Assembly: GCA_963774555.1 (NCBI GenBank)
Contig: CAVZFL010000002.1
Coordinates: forward strand, 372,001 to 436,000
Origin: VRUE01 sp963774555
GTDB lineage: Bacteria; Actinomycetota; Thermoleophilia; Solirubrobacterales; 70-9
Direction of reading: 5' to 3'
Length of the DNA: 64,000 nucleotides
The notes below the pieces were generated by a model, which had not been told where the DNA came from, did no database searches, and saw only the letters and a list, made by a program, of their open reading frames with translations. Position numbers and translations under genes: made by a program. Shown in pieces: positions 28,701 to 37,120 of the stretch; position 1 is the stretch's first letter, and every line of letters begins with the position of its first letter.

Positions 28701-29378
28701 ATGCAGCAGGCGAGAAGCGGACTACCTTCCGCAACCGAGCCATACTCTTCTACTCGACAGCCATGCCCGATGTAGAGATGATCATTCGATGGGTCCACAG
28801 CAACCGATACCGGCCGCTTGCAGGGGGTCAGAGCCACCACCACCTTTGAATTCAAAGGTGGTGGCAAGGGAGTAGGTCGCCTTTTTCCCTGGCGGATAAG
28901 ACGCCGAGGTGTATCTCTCCACATAGTGAGTACCCAGACCATCTCGCTCTTTCCTCTCGACTACATAGAGATTTCCTTTAGAGTCAACCGCTAGCCGGCA
29001 CGGTTCGTATTCGTTCGGCGTCTCCGTAAGGAATTCGCCAGCCGCGTTGAAGATATCGACCCGCCCGTTGCTCGTTTCCGTCGCCGGGCTTGAGACGTAA
29101 ATGTCACCGTGAGAATCTGTAGTTGCCCCACACGGCGCCGCGAATGGACTGGGGGCATCCGGGAGCGATTGGTAGGGGCAGCTCGGATCAAGAACTCCGT
29201 CTCTGCCTTCGCAGCTGCCTTCGAGTGAGAGCACAGGATCGAAAACCTGAATGCCGTTGGCTTGCGCTGTCGGCGTAGCGGCTCCCAGTACAGCGGCCGC
29301 GAGAAAAATACCAGCCACCATCCATCGCCACCGCACCAGCAGTCGTGCCCCTCCCTGTTTGGTGTTCCCTTGACTCAT
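25766..29378 (-). CDS. secreted NHL/TolB-type beta-propeller protein A1 (operon A, first gene; one frameshift)
   Basis: About 1200 aa when joined. Signal region MVAGIFLAAAVLGAATPTAQ. The N-terminal part has NHL-like blades (HGDIYVSSP…GRVDIFNAAGEFL; CRLAVDSKGNLYVVE; VAVDPSNDHLYIGHG). A fibronectin III-like domain follows (VLRAELNSHGLSTTYRFEY … GLEPGVAYRFRLVAAN), then a second propeller with TolB-like blades (SEDGSHVYFLSKAVLSG; SSDGRMVFFQSADRL; TPDGRDVFFLSSDALVDRD) and a highly basic tail. The frame breaks once near 28830-28850, at a perfect 28-bp palindrome; the paralogue at 37117 is intact there. The start is uncertain (ATG 29378, or a start near 29321-29336). Function unknown. Confidence 0.75.
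28837..28864. repeat. perfect 28-bp palindrome at the frame break in A1
   Basis: The two 14-nt halves (ccaccacctttgaa and ttcaaaggtggtgg) are exact reverse complements centred on a GAATTC. The reading frame of the A1 gene changes directly beside it. Paralogue B1 keeps the FEF residues but not the palindrome and stays in frame. Confidence 0.8.
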
Positions 29379-29437
29379 CAACTTGATGCTGATCTCAAAA
29401 AGGCGTCCCAAATACGATCAACTGCACACAGCATGTA

Positions 29438-29466
29438 TTTATAGAGTACGTTAACGGCTCTGTCAA
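29438..29466 (-). promoter_or_regulatory. promoter of operon A
   Basis: TTGACA (29461-29466), 17 bp, TATAAA (29438-29443) on the minus strand. The -35 region shares the tgtcaaggaac word with the collagen-like gene and operon B promoters. Confidence 0.7.
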
Positions 29467-29520
29467 GGAACGCAAAGGATACCGGCCAACGCGTCTTGGT
29501 CTTGTGGTCACCAAATCAAG

Positions 29521-29552
29521 AAAGAGCCGCGCCCGTGGAGGCGCGGCTCTTT
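29521..29552 (-). terminator. intrinsic terminator of Cys-rich copy 2
   Basis: Perfect 13-bp stem (aaagagccgcgcc / ggcgcggctcttt) with a 6-nt loop, about 40 bp past the stop of the 29594 gene. It is followed on the minus strand by a T-rich run (tttcttgattt). Confidence 0.8.
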
Positions 29553-29593
29553 CTCTTGGGTGACCTATTGCCGCCCTTTTACTCGGCTTAGGC

Positions 29594-30352
29594 CTATTTG
29601 AGATCTAACGCCAACCAGGCATCTACAGAGTTGCCACCGGAATCCACGCCGAACACAACGTAATTCGCTTCCCACGTACCAGAGGCAGGGCAGAATCCAC
29701 TACCACCGGTCTTAGTCAGGGTAGCTTTGATTAAGATAATCCCATATGCGGGATGTTTTTTCGATTCGGCTGGTTTTTCTTTCGCAGACGGGTGTTCGCC
29801 AGTATCATTGTCGATTAATGATTTAATCGATTCGGAGCTGTATTTGCAATTGATACCCAGGCCGAAGCAATTTAAGAGTTCCGCGCCGCCTGAGGCGGTA
29901 AAGAAGAACTCGTCTTCGCTATTTACTTCGATTTGTCCTTTGTAATCTTGTATAATTTTGCCTTCAGCATTTCGTTTAATTTCAGTATGTACGCCGGATG
30001 TACACGTCGTACAACCTGATCCTAACGACGGCACGGGTAATTTGCCGAATTCCAATTCGGTAATTAAGATTGGCAGTGAAGCGCCGATTTCTTCCGTGGT
30101 TTCGGCTGTCACGATCGAGTCTTCGCATAAGATCGTCGCGAGGCTGTTTTTGAGGATCGGATCAGTAGCTAACGCTAAAAGCACCGTTCCGGCTCCCCAT
30201 AATTCACCTTTGGGGCATAATTCGCTTTTTTCGACTAATTTTTTACACAGAACCACTTCATCGGTAACGGCAGATGCGGTGGCGGTTCCGATAAACGCCA
30301 TTGCGGCCACGGCAGCGACAGCCGCAAGGCCGAGAACCTTGGTAAATCGCAT
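29594..30352 (-). CDS. Cys-rich secreted family protein, copy 2 (TTA-codon family)
   Basis: 252 aa. The ATG at 30352 has an AGGGAG ribosome site. Signal peptide MRFTKVLGLAAVAAVAAMAF, in GC-rich codons. Cysteine pattern: LCKKLVE, LCPKGE, LCEDS, GCTTC, NCFGLGINC, GFCPASGTW. The mature region is strikingly AT-rich for this genome and contains at least 13 TTA codons (for example at 30236, 30176, 30170, 30038, 30023, 29873, 29816, 29732 and 29606). Its promoter lies within the gap directly after trpD, and a strong terminator follows. No known domain recognised. Confidence 0.88.
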   Translation of the reverse strand: MRFTKVLGLAAVAAVAAMAFIGTATASAVTDEVVLCKKLVEKSELCPKGELWGAGTVLLALATDPILKNSLATILCEDSIVTAETTEEIGASLPILITELEFGKLPVPSLGSGCTTCTSGVHTEIKRNAEGKIIQDYKGQIEVNSEDEFFFTASGGAELLNCFGLGINCKYSSESIKSLIDNDTGEHPSAKEKPAESKKHPAYGIILIKATLTKTGGSGFCPASGTWEANYVVFGVDSGGNSVDAWLALDLK

Positions 30353-30446
30353 GGATATATCTCCCTCTTCCAGCCCGTGGGAGCGCCGGAGGTTTTGGTT
30401 ACTGGGTTTGTTGTGGGGCGAGTGGGTACTCGTTTCGCCCGCGATA

Positions 30447-30475
30447 GTTCTACCACGGGTTCCTAATAAAGTCAA
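30447..30475 (-). promoter_or_regulatory. promoter of Cys-rich copy 2
   Basis: TTGACT (30470-30475), 17 bp, TAGAAC (30447-30452) on the minus strand, about 40 bp downstream of the trpD stop. Same spacing and TAG-type -10 as copies 3, 4 and 5. Confidence 0.65.
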
Positions 30476-30514
30476 CAAAGTTCTTTTAATAGAACGACAC
30501 TGATACAATTAAGG

Positions 30515-31582
30515 CTATTCTCGCGCGGAGCGTTTGGGCCGGGCCGGGCGGCGCTGTTGGGCGAGCGCGGTGGTGGCTCGGACCAGGCGGTCGAGGAGTT
30601 CCTGGGCGGCTCCTGAGTCGACTGTCTGCGCTGCCGTCTCGACGCCCGCGGCAAGGGTCCCCGCTTGAAGGCCGACGTAAATTGTGGTGCCCGCGTTGAG
30701 CAAGACGAGGTCGCGGCGGGGGCCGGGCTCCCCCGACAGGACGGCTTGGGCGGCTGCCGCGTTTTCCTCGGGCGGGCCTCCTGCGACTTGCTCCAGATCC
30801 GGTTCTGCGAAGCCGAAATCGCCCGGGTCAATGAAGTGCTCCTCCGTTCGACCATCCGAAACCTCGATCACGCGGGTTCGCGAGCAGATCGAGATCTCGT
30901 CGAGGCCGTCGTCAGCCGAGACGACCATCGCCTTGACGCTGCCGAGGTCGACCAGCGCCTCGGCGATCGTCTCCTGGTAATGGCGGTCGGAGACACCGAG
31001 GAGCTGACGGTTGGCGCCGGCGGGGTTGGTGAGGGGTCCGAGGAAGTTGAAGATCGTGCGCACCGCCAGCTCCTTGCGGACCGGCATCACGTGCGCCATC
31101 GCCTTGTGGTGGCGCGGAGCGAACATGAAGCCGAAGCCGAGCTCGTCGATGCAGCGGCCCACCTGCTCGGGCTCGAGCTCGATGTTGACGCCAAGCGCCT
31201 CGAGCAGATCGGCGGAGCCGCACTTGCTGGTGCTGGAGCGGTTGCCGTGCTTGGCTACCGCGCAACCGGCCGCAGCGGCAACCAACCCCGCCGTGGTGGA
31301 GACATTGAAGGTGGAGGGGCCGCCGCCGGTGCCGGCGGTATCGACCAGGTCGGTGCGTTTGGTCTTGACTGGCGTTGCCAGGGAACGCATGGTGCGGGCG
31401 AGGCCGACCAGCTCGGGCACGGTCTCCCCCTTGGCCCGCAGGGCAACCAGAAAAGCCCCCGTCTGCACCTCGCTTGCCCTTCCCTCCATGATCTCCAGCA
31501 GCACCGCTTCAGCGTGGTCGGCAGTGAGGTGCTCACCGGAGCAGACGGCATCAATCGCTCTGGTGACGATGTCGTTTGGCAT
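30515..31582 (-). CDS. trpD: anthranilate phosphoribosyltransferase
   Basis: 355 aa. Transfers phosphoribose from PRPP to anthranilate. Motifs: VDTAGTGGGPSTFNVSTTAG (the PRPP-binding D-T-x-GTGGD-like loop, with GGG-P here), AAGCAVAKHGNRSSTSKCGS, FGFMFAPRHHKAMAHVMPVR, FNFLGPLTNPAGANRQLLGV and DDGLDEISICSRTRVIEV. The ATG at 31582 shares a base with the trpG TGA (TGATG), so the genes are coupled. The C-terminus is Arg-rich (RRPARPKRSARE). trpC does not follow; a Cys-rich family gene with its own promoter does. Confidence 0.95.
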   Translation of the reverse strand: MPNDIVTRAIDAVCSGEHLTADHAEAVLLEIMEGRASEVQTGAFLVALRAKGETVPELVGLARTMRSLATPVKTKRTDLVDTAGTGGGPSTFNVSTTAGLVAAAAGCAVAKHGNRSSTSKCGSADLLEALGVNIELEPEQVGRCIDELGFGFMFAPRHHKAMAHVMPVRKELAVRTIFNFLGPLTNPAGANRQLLGVSDRHYQETIAEALVDLGSVKAMVVSADDGLDEISICSRTRVIEVSDGRTEEHFIDPGDFGFAEPDLEQVAGGPPEENAAAAQAVLSGEPGPRRDLVLLNAGTTIYVGLQAGTLAAGVETAAQTVDSGAAQELLDRLVRATTALAQQRRPARPKRSARE

Positions 31583-32148
31583 CAGTCGTCGGCGAGGAAG
31601 TTGGCGAGGAGATGTTTTCCCTGCGGGGTCAACACAGACTCAGGGTGGAACTGGACTCCCTCGGCGGGCAGCTCGCGGTGGCGGGCGCCCATCACCACAT
31701 CGCCGAGAGTGGCGCTCAGCTCGAGTTCGTCGGGAAGATCGGGATCGGCCACGAGCGAGTGGTAGCGCCCGGCGACGAGGGGGCTCGGCAAGCCCTCGTA
31801 GACCGCCTTCCCATCGTGCTCGACCTCGGCCTCCTTGCCGTGGATCGGCTCGCCCTGCACGGTGCGACCGCCGAAGGCCTCGACCAGCGACTGGTGCCCG
31901 AGGCAGACGCCGAGCACCGGCGTGCCGGCTTCGGCGAAGCGGCGGATCGCCTCGACCGAGATCCCGGCCTCTGTCGGCGTGCAGGGGCCGGGCGAGACGA
32001 CGAGACGATCGGCGCCGCGCTCGAGCAGCTCGGCAACCGTCGCCTTGTCGTTGCGGACGACGTCCAGCTTCGCCCCCAGCTCGCCCAGGTACTGGACCAG
32101 GTTGTAGGTGAAGGAGTCGTAGTTGTCGATGACGAGGACGTTGTTCAT
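31582..32148 (-). CDS. trpG: anthranilate synthase component II (glutamine amidotransferase)
   Basis: 188 aa class I glutamine amidotransferase supplying ammonia to TrpE. MNNVLVIDNYDSFTYNLVQY at the start; oxyanion segment VVSPGPCTPTEAG; nucleophile Cys in PVLGVCLGHQSLVEAFGG; VAGRYHSLVAD; and the His-Glu pair in EGVQFHPESVLTPQG. Its ATG overlaps the trpE stop (ATGA) and its stop overlaps trpD. The protein could also serve PabB; no pabB is seen here. Confidence 0.96.
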   Translation of the reverse strand: MNNVLVIDNYDSFTYNLVQYLGELGAKLDVVRNDKATVAELLERGADRLVVSPGPCTPTEAGISVEAIRRFAEAGTPVLGVCLGHQSLVEAFGGRTVQGEPIHGKEAEVEHDGKAVYEGLPSPLVAGRYHSLVADPDLPDELELSATLGDVVMGARHRELPAEGVQFHPESVLTPQGKHLLANFLADD

Positions 32149-33653
32149 GCCCAGTCCGGCTGTTCGCAGGCCAGCTCGACGGCGCGGAACACCGCTTTGG
32201 CCTTGTTGACGGACTCGTTGTACTCGTACTCCGGCTTGGCGTCGGCGACGGTGCCGCCGCCGGCCTGCACGTGGACCTGGCCGTCCTTGACCACCACGGT
32301 GCGGATGTGGATCGCCGTATCGAGGTCGCCGTTCCAGGAGAGGTAGCCGATCGCACCGCCGTAGGAGCAGCGCTTGACTGGCTCCAGCTCGTCGATGATC
32401 TGCATCGCCCGCACCTTCGGCGCACCCGACAGCGTGCCGGCCGGCAGGGCCGAGCGCAGTACGTCCATCGCCCCCACGCCCCCACGCAGTTTGCCCGAGA
32501 CCTGACTGACGATGTGCAGCACGTGCGAGTAGGTCTCCACCACCATCAGCTCGTCGACCTTGATCGAGCCGTACTCGCAGACCCGCCCCAGATCGTTGCG
32601 GCCGAGGTCGACCAGCATCACGTGCTCGGCCCGCTCCTTGGCGTCGTTGACGAGGCGCTCGGCGAGGCGGCGGTCCTCCTCCTCGTCGTCGCCACGCGGG
32701 TAGGTGCCGGCGATCGGCCGCGTCTCCACCCGCCGCCCCTCGACCTTGACCAGCGGCTCGGGCGAGGCACCGGCGATCTGGAAATCGCCGAACTCGAGGA
32801 AGTACATATATGGGGACGGGTTGACCGCGCGCAGGCCGCGGTAGATCGAGAAGGCCTCGACCGGAGCCGGGGCCGAGAAGCGCTGCGAGGGAACCACCTG
32901 GAAGGCGTCGCCAGCGTGCACGTACTCGACGATTCGCTCGACCGCCCCTTCGAACTCCTCGCGCTCCATGTTGGAGACGAAGCGCGGAGGCTCGAAGACG
33001 GTCGGGCGCTCCGGCGCCGGCACCGCGCCCCGCAGACGCCGGCGCGCATCGGCGATCGCCTCCGCCGCCCGCTCGTAGGCGATGTCGATGCCGCCCTCGT
33101 CATCCGTGAAGGCGCAGGCCATGATCGTCAGCTCGTGTTTGAGGTGGTCGAAGACGAGCAGCAGGTCGGTCACCATCAGCGCCATGTCCGGCAGACCCAG
33201 CGGATCGGGGTTGGGCTCACCCAGCGGCTCGACCGTGCGCACGAGGTCGTAGCCGAAGAAACCGACGGCACCGCCGCTGAACGGCGGTAGGCCCTCGACC
33301 GGAGCCAGGCGGTACTGCGAGAGGTAATCGGCAACCGCAGCGTAGGGGTCGGGCGCTTCGCGCTCCTCTCCCCCGGCCTCGCTCAGCACGCCCTCGCTCC
33401 AGCGCAGAAGCGAACGCGGCCGGAAGCCGACAAAGGAATAGCGACCGACCTGACCCTGCTCGGCCGACTCGAGCAGGAAGCACGGCGCCCCCTCGGGCTC
33501 CGCGGCTCGCAGCTTGAGGAAAGCCGAGACGGGCGTCTCGCAATCGTCGAGCAGGCGGGCGCAAACGGGCACGACGTTGCCGCGCTGGGCCAGCTCCCGT
33601 GCCCGCTCGAGGCTTGGCTCGAGCCGCAGCTCGGACTCAGCGGCGACGGCCAT
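32145..33653 (-). CDS. trpE: anthranilate synthase component I
   Basis: 502 aa. Makes anthranilate from chorismate. The Trp feedback motif LLES is present (CFLLESAEQGQVGRYSFVGF, about residues 60-80). Chorismate-binding domain: FQVVPSQRFSAP, PSPYMYFLEFGDFQIAGASP, RPIAGTYPRGDDEEED, HVMLVDLGRNDLGRVCEYGS, ALPAGTLSGAPKVRAMQIID and VQAGGGTVADAKPEYEYNES. The ATG at 33653 lies 17 bp inside the 3' end of hisIE, and the stop overlaps trpG, so hisIE-trpE-trpG-trpD form one coupled unit. Confidence 0.96.
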   Translation of the reverse strand: MAVAAESELRLEPSLERARELAQRGNVVPVCARLLDDCETPVSAFLKLRAAEPEGAPCFLLESAEQGQVGRYSFVGFRPRSLLRWSEGVLSEAGGEEREAPDPYAAVADYLSQYRLAPVEGLPPFSGGAVGFFGYDLVRTVEPLGEPNPDPLGLPDMALMVTDLLLVFDHLKHELTIMACAFTDDEGGIDIAYERAAEAIADARRRLRGAVPAPERPTVFEPPRFVSNMEREEFEGAVERIVEYVHAGDAFQVVPSQRFSAPAPVEAFSIYRGLRAVNPSPYMYFLEFGDFQIAGASPEPLVKVEGRRVETRPIAGTYPRGDDEEEDRRLAERLVNDAKERAEHVMLVDLGRNDLGRVCEYGSIKVDELMVVETYSHVLHIVSQVSGKLRGGVGAMDVLRSALPAGTLSGAPKVRAMQIIDELEPVKRCSYGGAIGYLSWNGDLDTAIHIRTVVVKDGQVHVQAGGGTVADAKPEYEYNESVNKAKAVFRAVELACEQPDWA

Positions 33654-34284
33654 TGAGCACTTCCATCGGGGCCGACTGCGGCACCTCGCGCGAAGCGAGC
33701 AGGACGGCGAGGTGGTAGAGCAGGTCGGCTGCCTCTTCTGCGACCCGCTCGTCGGACTCCTCGCGTGCCGCCCGCGCAACCTCCTCGGCCTCCTCCTCGA
33801 CCTTCTCGCCGATCAGCTTCGGATCGTCGAGCAGCTGCACCGTGTAGCTGCCCTCGGGCCGCTCGGCGGCGCGGCTGCGCAGCGTGCGCTCCAGCGTCGC
33901 CAGCGCCTCGTGTACGACCGGCGCCGGCTCACCGAGAACAGCCGGGCCGTCCTTCTCGGCCGAAGCCGAGCCACCGACCTCGCGGTAAAAGCAGCTGCGC
34001 TCCCCGGTGTGACAGGCCGGCCCAGTCGGTTCGACCAGGGCGACGACCGCGTCACCGTCGCAGTCGTAGCGCAGCTGGCGCAGCTTCAGCACGTTGCCCG
34101 AGGTTTCCCCCTTGCGCCAGATCTCCTCCCGCGAGCGGCTGTAGAAGTGCAGCTCTCCGGTCTCGATCGTCAGCTGCAGGGACTCCTCGTTGACGTAGGC
34201 GAGCGTCAGCACCTCGCCGGTGGCGAAGTCCTGCGCCACGCATGGCGCCAGGCCGCGCTCGTCGAACTCGAGCTGCTCGAACAT
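33637..34284 (-). CDS. hisIE: phosphoribosyl-AMP cyclohydrolase / phosphoribosyl-ATP pyrophosphatase fusion
   Basis: 215 aa covering the second and third steps of histidine synthesis. The HisI half has VAQDFATGEVLTLAYVNEES, YSRSREEIWRKGETSGN and the zinc/active-site RYDCDGDAVVALVEPTG … ACHTGERSCFYRE. The HisE half (from about residue 110) has LERTLRSRAAERPEGSYTVQ, KLIGEKVEEEAEEVARAA and EEAADLLYHLAVLL. Start ATG 34284; the open frame continues upstream only by chance into duplicated DNA. Only 13 bp separate the ATG from the duplicated block ending at 34298, and no ribosome site is visible. This is consistent with loss of the original upstream his genes here. Confidence 0.93.
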   Translation of the reverse strand: MFEQLEFDERGLAPCVAQDFATGEVLTLAYVNEESLQLTIETGELHFYSRSREEIWRKGETSGNVLKLRQLRYDCDGDAVVALVEPTGPACHTGERSCFYREVGGSASAEKDGPAVLGEPAPVVHEALATLERTLRSRAAERPEGSYTVQLLDDPKLIGEKVEEEAEEVARAAREESDERVAEEAADLLYHLAVLLASREVPQSAPMEVLNGRRR

Positions 34285-34297
34285 CGAGCAATCGTAG

Positions 34298-35395
34298 TTG
34301 GCCGGTCGATTGCCTGGACTGCTAACCGCGGTGGCTCCCCCCACCTCTGCTTCTTTTCTCGCCCCTCTTCCTCCCCTTCCCACAGCTATTCCCAACCGCG
34401 GGGCTGAAGTCGTGTGCCTTGCCGTTTTGCCCGGTGAGGTCGGCCTTTGCCCGCTGGGTGGCGCGGCAGAGGTTGGTCGAGTTGACGATCAGGCTCTTCT
34501 GGGCTCCTTGCATCTGCAAGACGACCTTGGAGACCGGGGCGTCTGGGACCGAGGAGAAGGTGCTGCGCAGCTGTCCTTTGACCGAGTCGACGTGGCCGAC
34601 GACGTTGAGGTCGACGATGCCGTGCAGGGCAAAGACCAGGTCGGGTAGCTCATGGGTGGAGGAGCGCAGGTAGACCGGGCCTTGCAGGGGTTCGTCCAGT
34701 AGGGGGCTGAAGGCCTTGATGTGGCCGTAGATCGATCCTGGGGGACATTGATTGGCGGCGAACTGGACCCTGGTGCAGACGGTGCGGAAGTGACCCTGTT
34801 CGACGAAGACCGAGCGGGGCAAGGTGACCTGGGCTTTGCCAATGTTGGCATCGCCCGCTCGGGGGCGGACCACAGCGCGAAGGGCGGGGAAGCCGCCTCT
34901 GTGGGTGGAGCCCGAGAGCTTCAAGGAGAGCTTTGGCTTGAAGCCAAGGAGCGAGCAGTTGGCGGCTTGGAAGCGCGCGGAGAGCGATATCGGGGAATCA
35001 TCGGTGGAGCTGAAGACGTCGCTGCCTCCCCCCCACAGGGTCGCCTCGAAGGCGAGTGGGTCGCAATTGGTCGGATTGAGGGTGAAGTCGGGACGGTCTA
35101 CGTAGGCGCGTATGTCCCTGACCTTGAGCGGGATGCCGGCGAGGATGTGGGGCAGGGGGTCTGAGTGAGATCCGTCGACTTCGCCTTTGCCGGTATCGGG
35201 GTTCAGTCGCAGGGCTTGGCGGGTGACGATGGTGCCGACGTCGAAGGGGCCGGCGACCGCGGGGACTATTGCCACCACGCTGAGGGGGTCGCCGCCATAG
35301 GGGCCGGCGAGGTAGAGCTTCCCTTCGGCATAGGTGAGCACGGAGCCGACGCCGGCGGCGCCGAGGACGTGGCCTATTTCAGAGCTGGCGGGGCA
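34298..35395. repeat. duplicated block, copy B (3' part of the 34322 gene)
   Basis: Near-identical to 22943-24040. It begins at the common word ttggccggtcgattgcc and includes the stop codon region. Direct (same-strand) orientation, 11.35 kb apart. The boundary at 35395 is approximate. Confidence 0.8.
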
Positions 35396-37120
35396 GCTGG
35401 GATTGGCTCGCTCTTGCAGGCCCGTCTTTGCCTTGGCGGCCTCGATCGATGCATCGGGGCACTTCGAGACTCCGGCGAGCTTGGCCACCAGGCCTTTGGG
35501 CAGGGTGGTCGAGAACTTGGTCAGGTCCTGGTCTCCGTCGTTGCGGGTGAGGCGGAGGTAGGAGGGGGTAAACGCTCCAGCCGTGTCGCCGACACTTCCT
35601 GCGGTGAAACCCGGGTTGAATGGCGGAGTGGCCAACAAACATGCGTCCCCGTTGACCCCGTGAGTGATCGTAAAGCTCGGGTGCAGGGTGACCACCTGGC
35701 CCGCCCAGGAGGTGAAGGTGGCCGTCGATTGGTAGGTGCCGCAGGTGGGCGGGGTGACCAGCGGGCTGCGGGCGCCTTCGCGGAAGTGCAGCTCAAAGCT
35801 CAACACCGGCAGCTGTGGGATGTTGTCGAAGCTCGTCACCAGTTGCCCCGTTTTGGGGTCGGGCTCGACCTTGCCGGCGAGCTTTACGATCACCCCGCGC
35901 TCGGGGATCTTCAAGACCATGTAGAGGGCGATCAGGGTGTCGAAGGGGTTTTCGTAGGGCTTGGCGATGTAGAGAGAGCCTTCCGCCGTCTCGTCCGCCA
36001 AAGGGCTCTTGGCGCTGACCGAACCTATCTTCGAGGTCTCGGGGCAACCTACGTTGGGGGTCGAACTGAAGGTCTCGGCTTCGAGGTCACTCTTCGAGCA
36101 GACTCCCAGGCCGACGGCCTGGGAGGGGTTGACCGTTACGCCCTCGGGCAGGGTAACTTCCGCTCTTTTCTGCGCGGCCTCAGCAGGTATATTGGGCTGC
36201 TCGAAACCGCCTTGTGGGAAGGTCAATTCAACGTCAAGTCCCGACCCAGTCTCAGCTCGATCGGTGGTTGGGTCGATTGACATTGCCGGTTCAAAATCGA
36301 GAGTGCCGCAGCCGCTGTTTGCTGGCATTGGGGCAAAAGCTTCGGAATGCAGATCCGGGAGCGCGTAGGGTGTGGCGGTGATCTTCACCCCCTGAGAGAC
36401 CCCACAGCGGGTTGGGTTCAGCGTGTAGGGGACGGGGACGAGATTGGCCGGGCGTTCGCCACTTGGGGTTTCGGGGGAGCCATTGTTATGCAACGCCTCA
36501 TATGGAGTAATGCGGTGGGAGTCGTGGCTTTCATCAGCCGGGATTCCCCAAACGGTATTGGCGGAGAAAAGCAGCGGTTCCAGGGCACTTGCACCTTCGA
36601 CCATCGCAGTGGCAGCGTATTCGTCTTGGGGACGAAGGCGAGTGTCAACAAGAAGCGGGATGACACCCGCAATGAAACCAAATCGGGCGGGCTCACCGTA
36701 ACGGGGCTGCATGTTGTAGAGGGGCTCGAAGAAATTGAGCAGCGAGCCTTCCTGAGAGAACAGTTCCAGTTCGAGGATACCAATCTGAGATGCCTGGGGG
36801 CAACCTGTTTTATTGGATTTGTCGTTTAGGTCTATGGTGACGAGCTGCTCAGCGCTGCACTTGGGAACAGCGCCCGGATTGGCCAGCTGCCCTGGCGGAA
36901 GGTCAAAGAAAAGGTCACGAGTAGTGGAGGGCAGCAGGCCTTTAGAGTCTTTTTTCAATCGCAAGGTGATGGTCAGATCGGGATGAGCCCCAGCTTGAAC
37001 GCGCGAGACAGCCGCCCCCACCGAGTCGATTCCATATTCACTGGAATCAGCTTGCGCAAGCGTAGCCAACACCGCTGTTGCCACCAGGGCGACGATGAGG
37101 GCGTTTGCAAACTTCCTCAT
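34322..37120 (-). CDS. large secreted modular protein B2 (operon B, second gene)
   Basis: 932 aa paralogue of the 22968 gene with the same architecture. Signal peptide MRKFANALIVALVATAVLAT; modules opening CPQASQIGILELE, CPETSKIGSVSAK, CPASSEIGHVLGA and CPPGSIYGHIKAF; basic C-terminus (GKGRKRGEKRSRGGGSHRG). The first two thirds differ from A2 by ordinary divergence, while the last ~350 codons are nearly identical. The ATG at 37120 overlaps the stop of the B1 gene (ATGA). No catalytic motif. Likely an exported surface protein acting with the B1 propeller protein; the pairing is conserved in both operons, which supports a joint role. Confidence 0.77.
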   Translation of the reverse strand: MRKFANALIVALVATAVLATLAQADSSEYGIDSVGAAVSRVQAGAHPDLTITLRLKKDSKGLLPSTTRDLFFDLPPGQLANPGAVPKCSAEQLVTIDLNDKSNKTGCPQASQIGILELELFSQEGSLLNFFEPLYNMQPRYGEPARFGFIAGVIPLLVDTRLRPQDEYAATAMVEGASALEPLLFSANTVWGIPADESHDSHRITPYEALHNNGSPETPSGERPANLVPVPYTLNPTRCGVSQGVKITATPYALPDLHSEAFAPMPANSGCGTLDFEPAMSIDPTTDRAETGSGLDVELTFPQGGFEQPNIPAEAAQKRAEVTLPEGVTVNPSQAVGLGVCSKSDLEAETFSSTPNVGCPETSKIGSVSAKSPLADETAEGSLYIAKPYENPFDTLIALYMVLKIPERGVIVKLAGKVEPDPKTGQLVTSFDNIPQLPVLSFELHFREGARSPLVTPPTCGTYQSTATFTSWAGQVVTLHPSFTITHGVNGDACLLATPPFNPGFTAGSVGDTAGAFTPSYLRLTRNDGDQDLTKFSTTLPKGLVAKLAGVSKCPDASIEAAKAKTGLQERANPSCPASSEIGHVLGAAGVGSVLTYAEGKLYLAGPYGGDPLSVVAIVPAVAGPFDVGTIVTRQALRLNPDTGKGEVDGSHSDPLPHILAGIPLKVRDIRAYVDRPDFTLNPTNCDPLAFEATLWGGGSDVFSSTDDSPISLSARFQAANCSLLGFKPKLSLKLSGSTHRGGFPALRAVVRPRAGDANIGKAQVTLPRSVFVEQGHFRTVCTRVQFAANQCPPGSIYGHIKAFSPLLDEPLQGPVYLRSSTHELPDLVFALHGIVDLNVVGHVDSVKGQLRSTFSSVPDAPVSKVVLQMQGAQKSLIVNSTNLCRATQRAKADLTGQNGKAHDFSPAVGNSCGKGRKRGEKRSRGGGSHRG

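Noticed and set aside
34285..34395. N-terminal extension of hisIE
   Set aside because: The extra 37 codons come from the duplicated block after the B2 stop and have no similarity to HisI; the ATG at 34284 fits the family.
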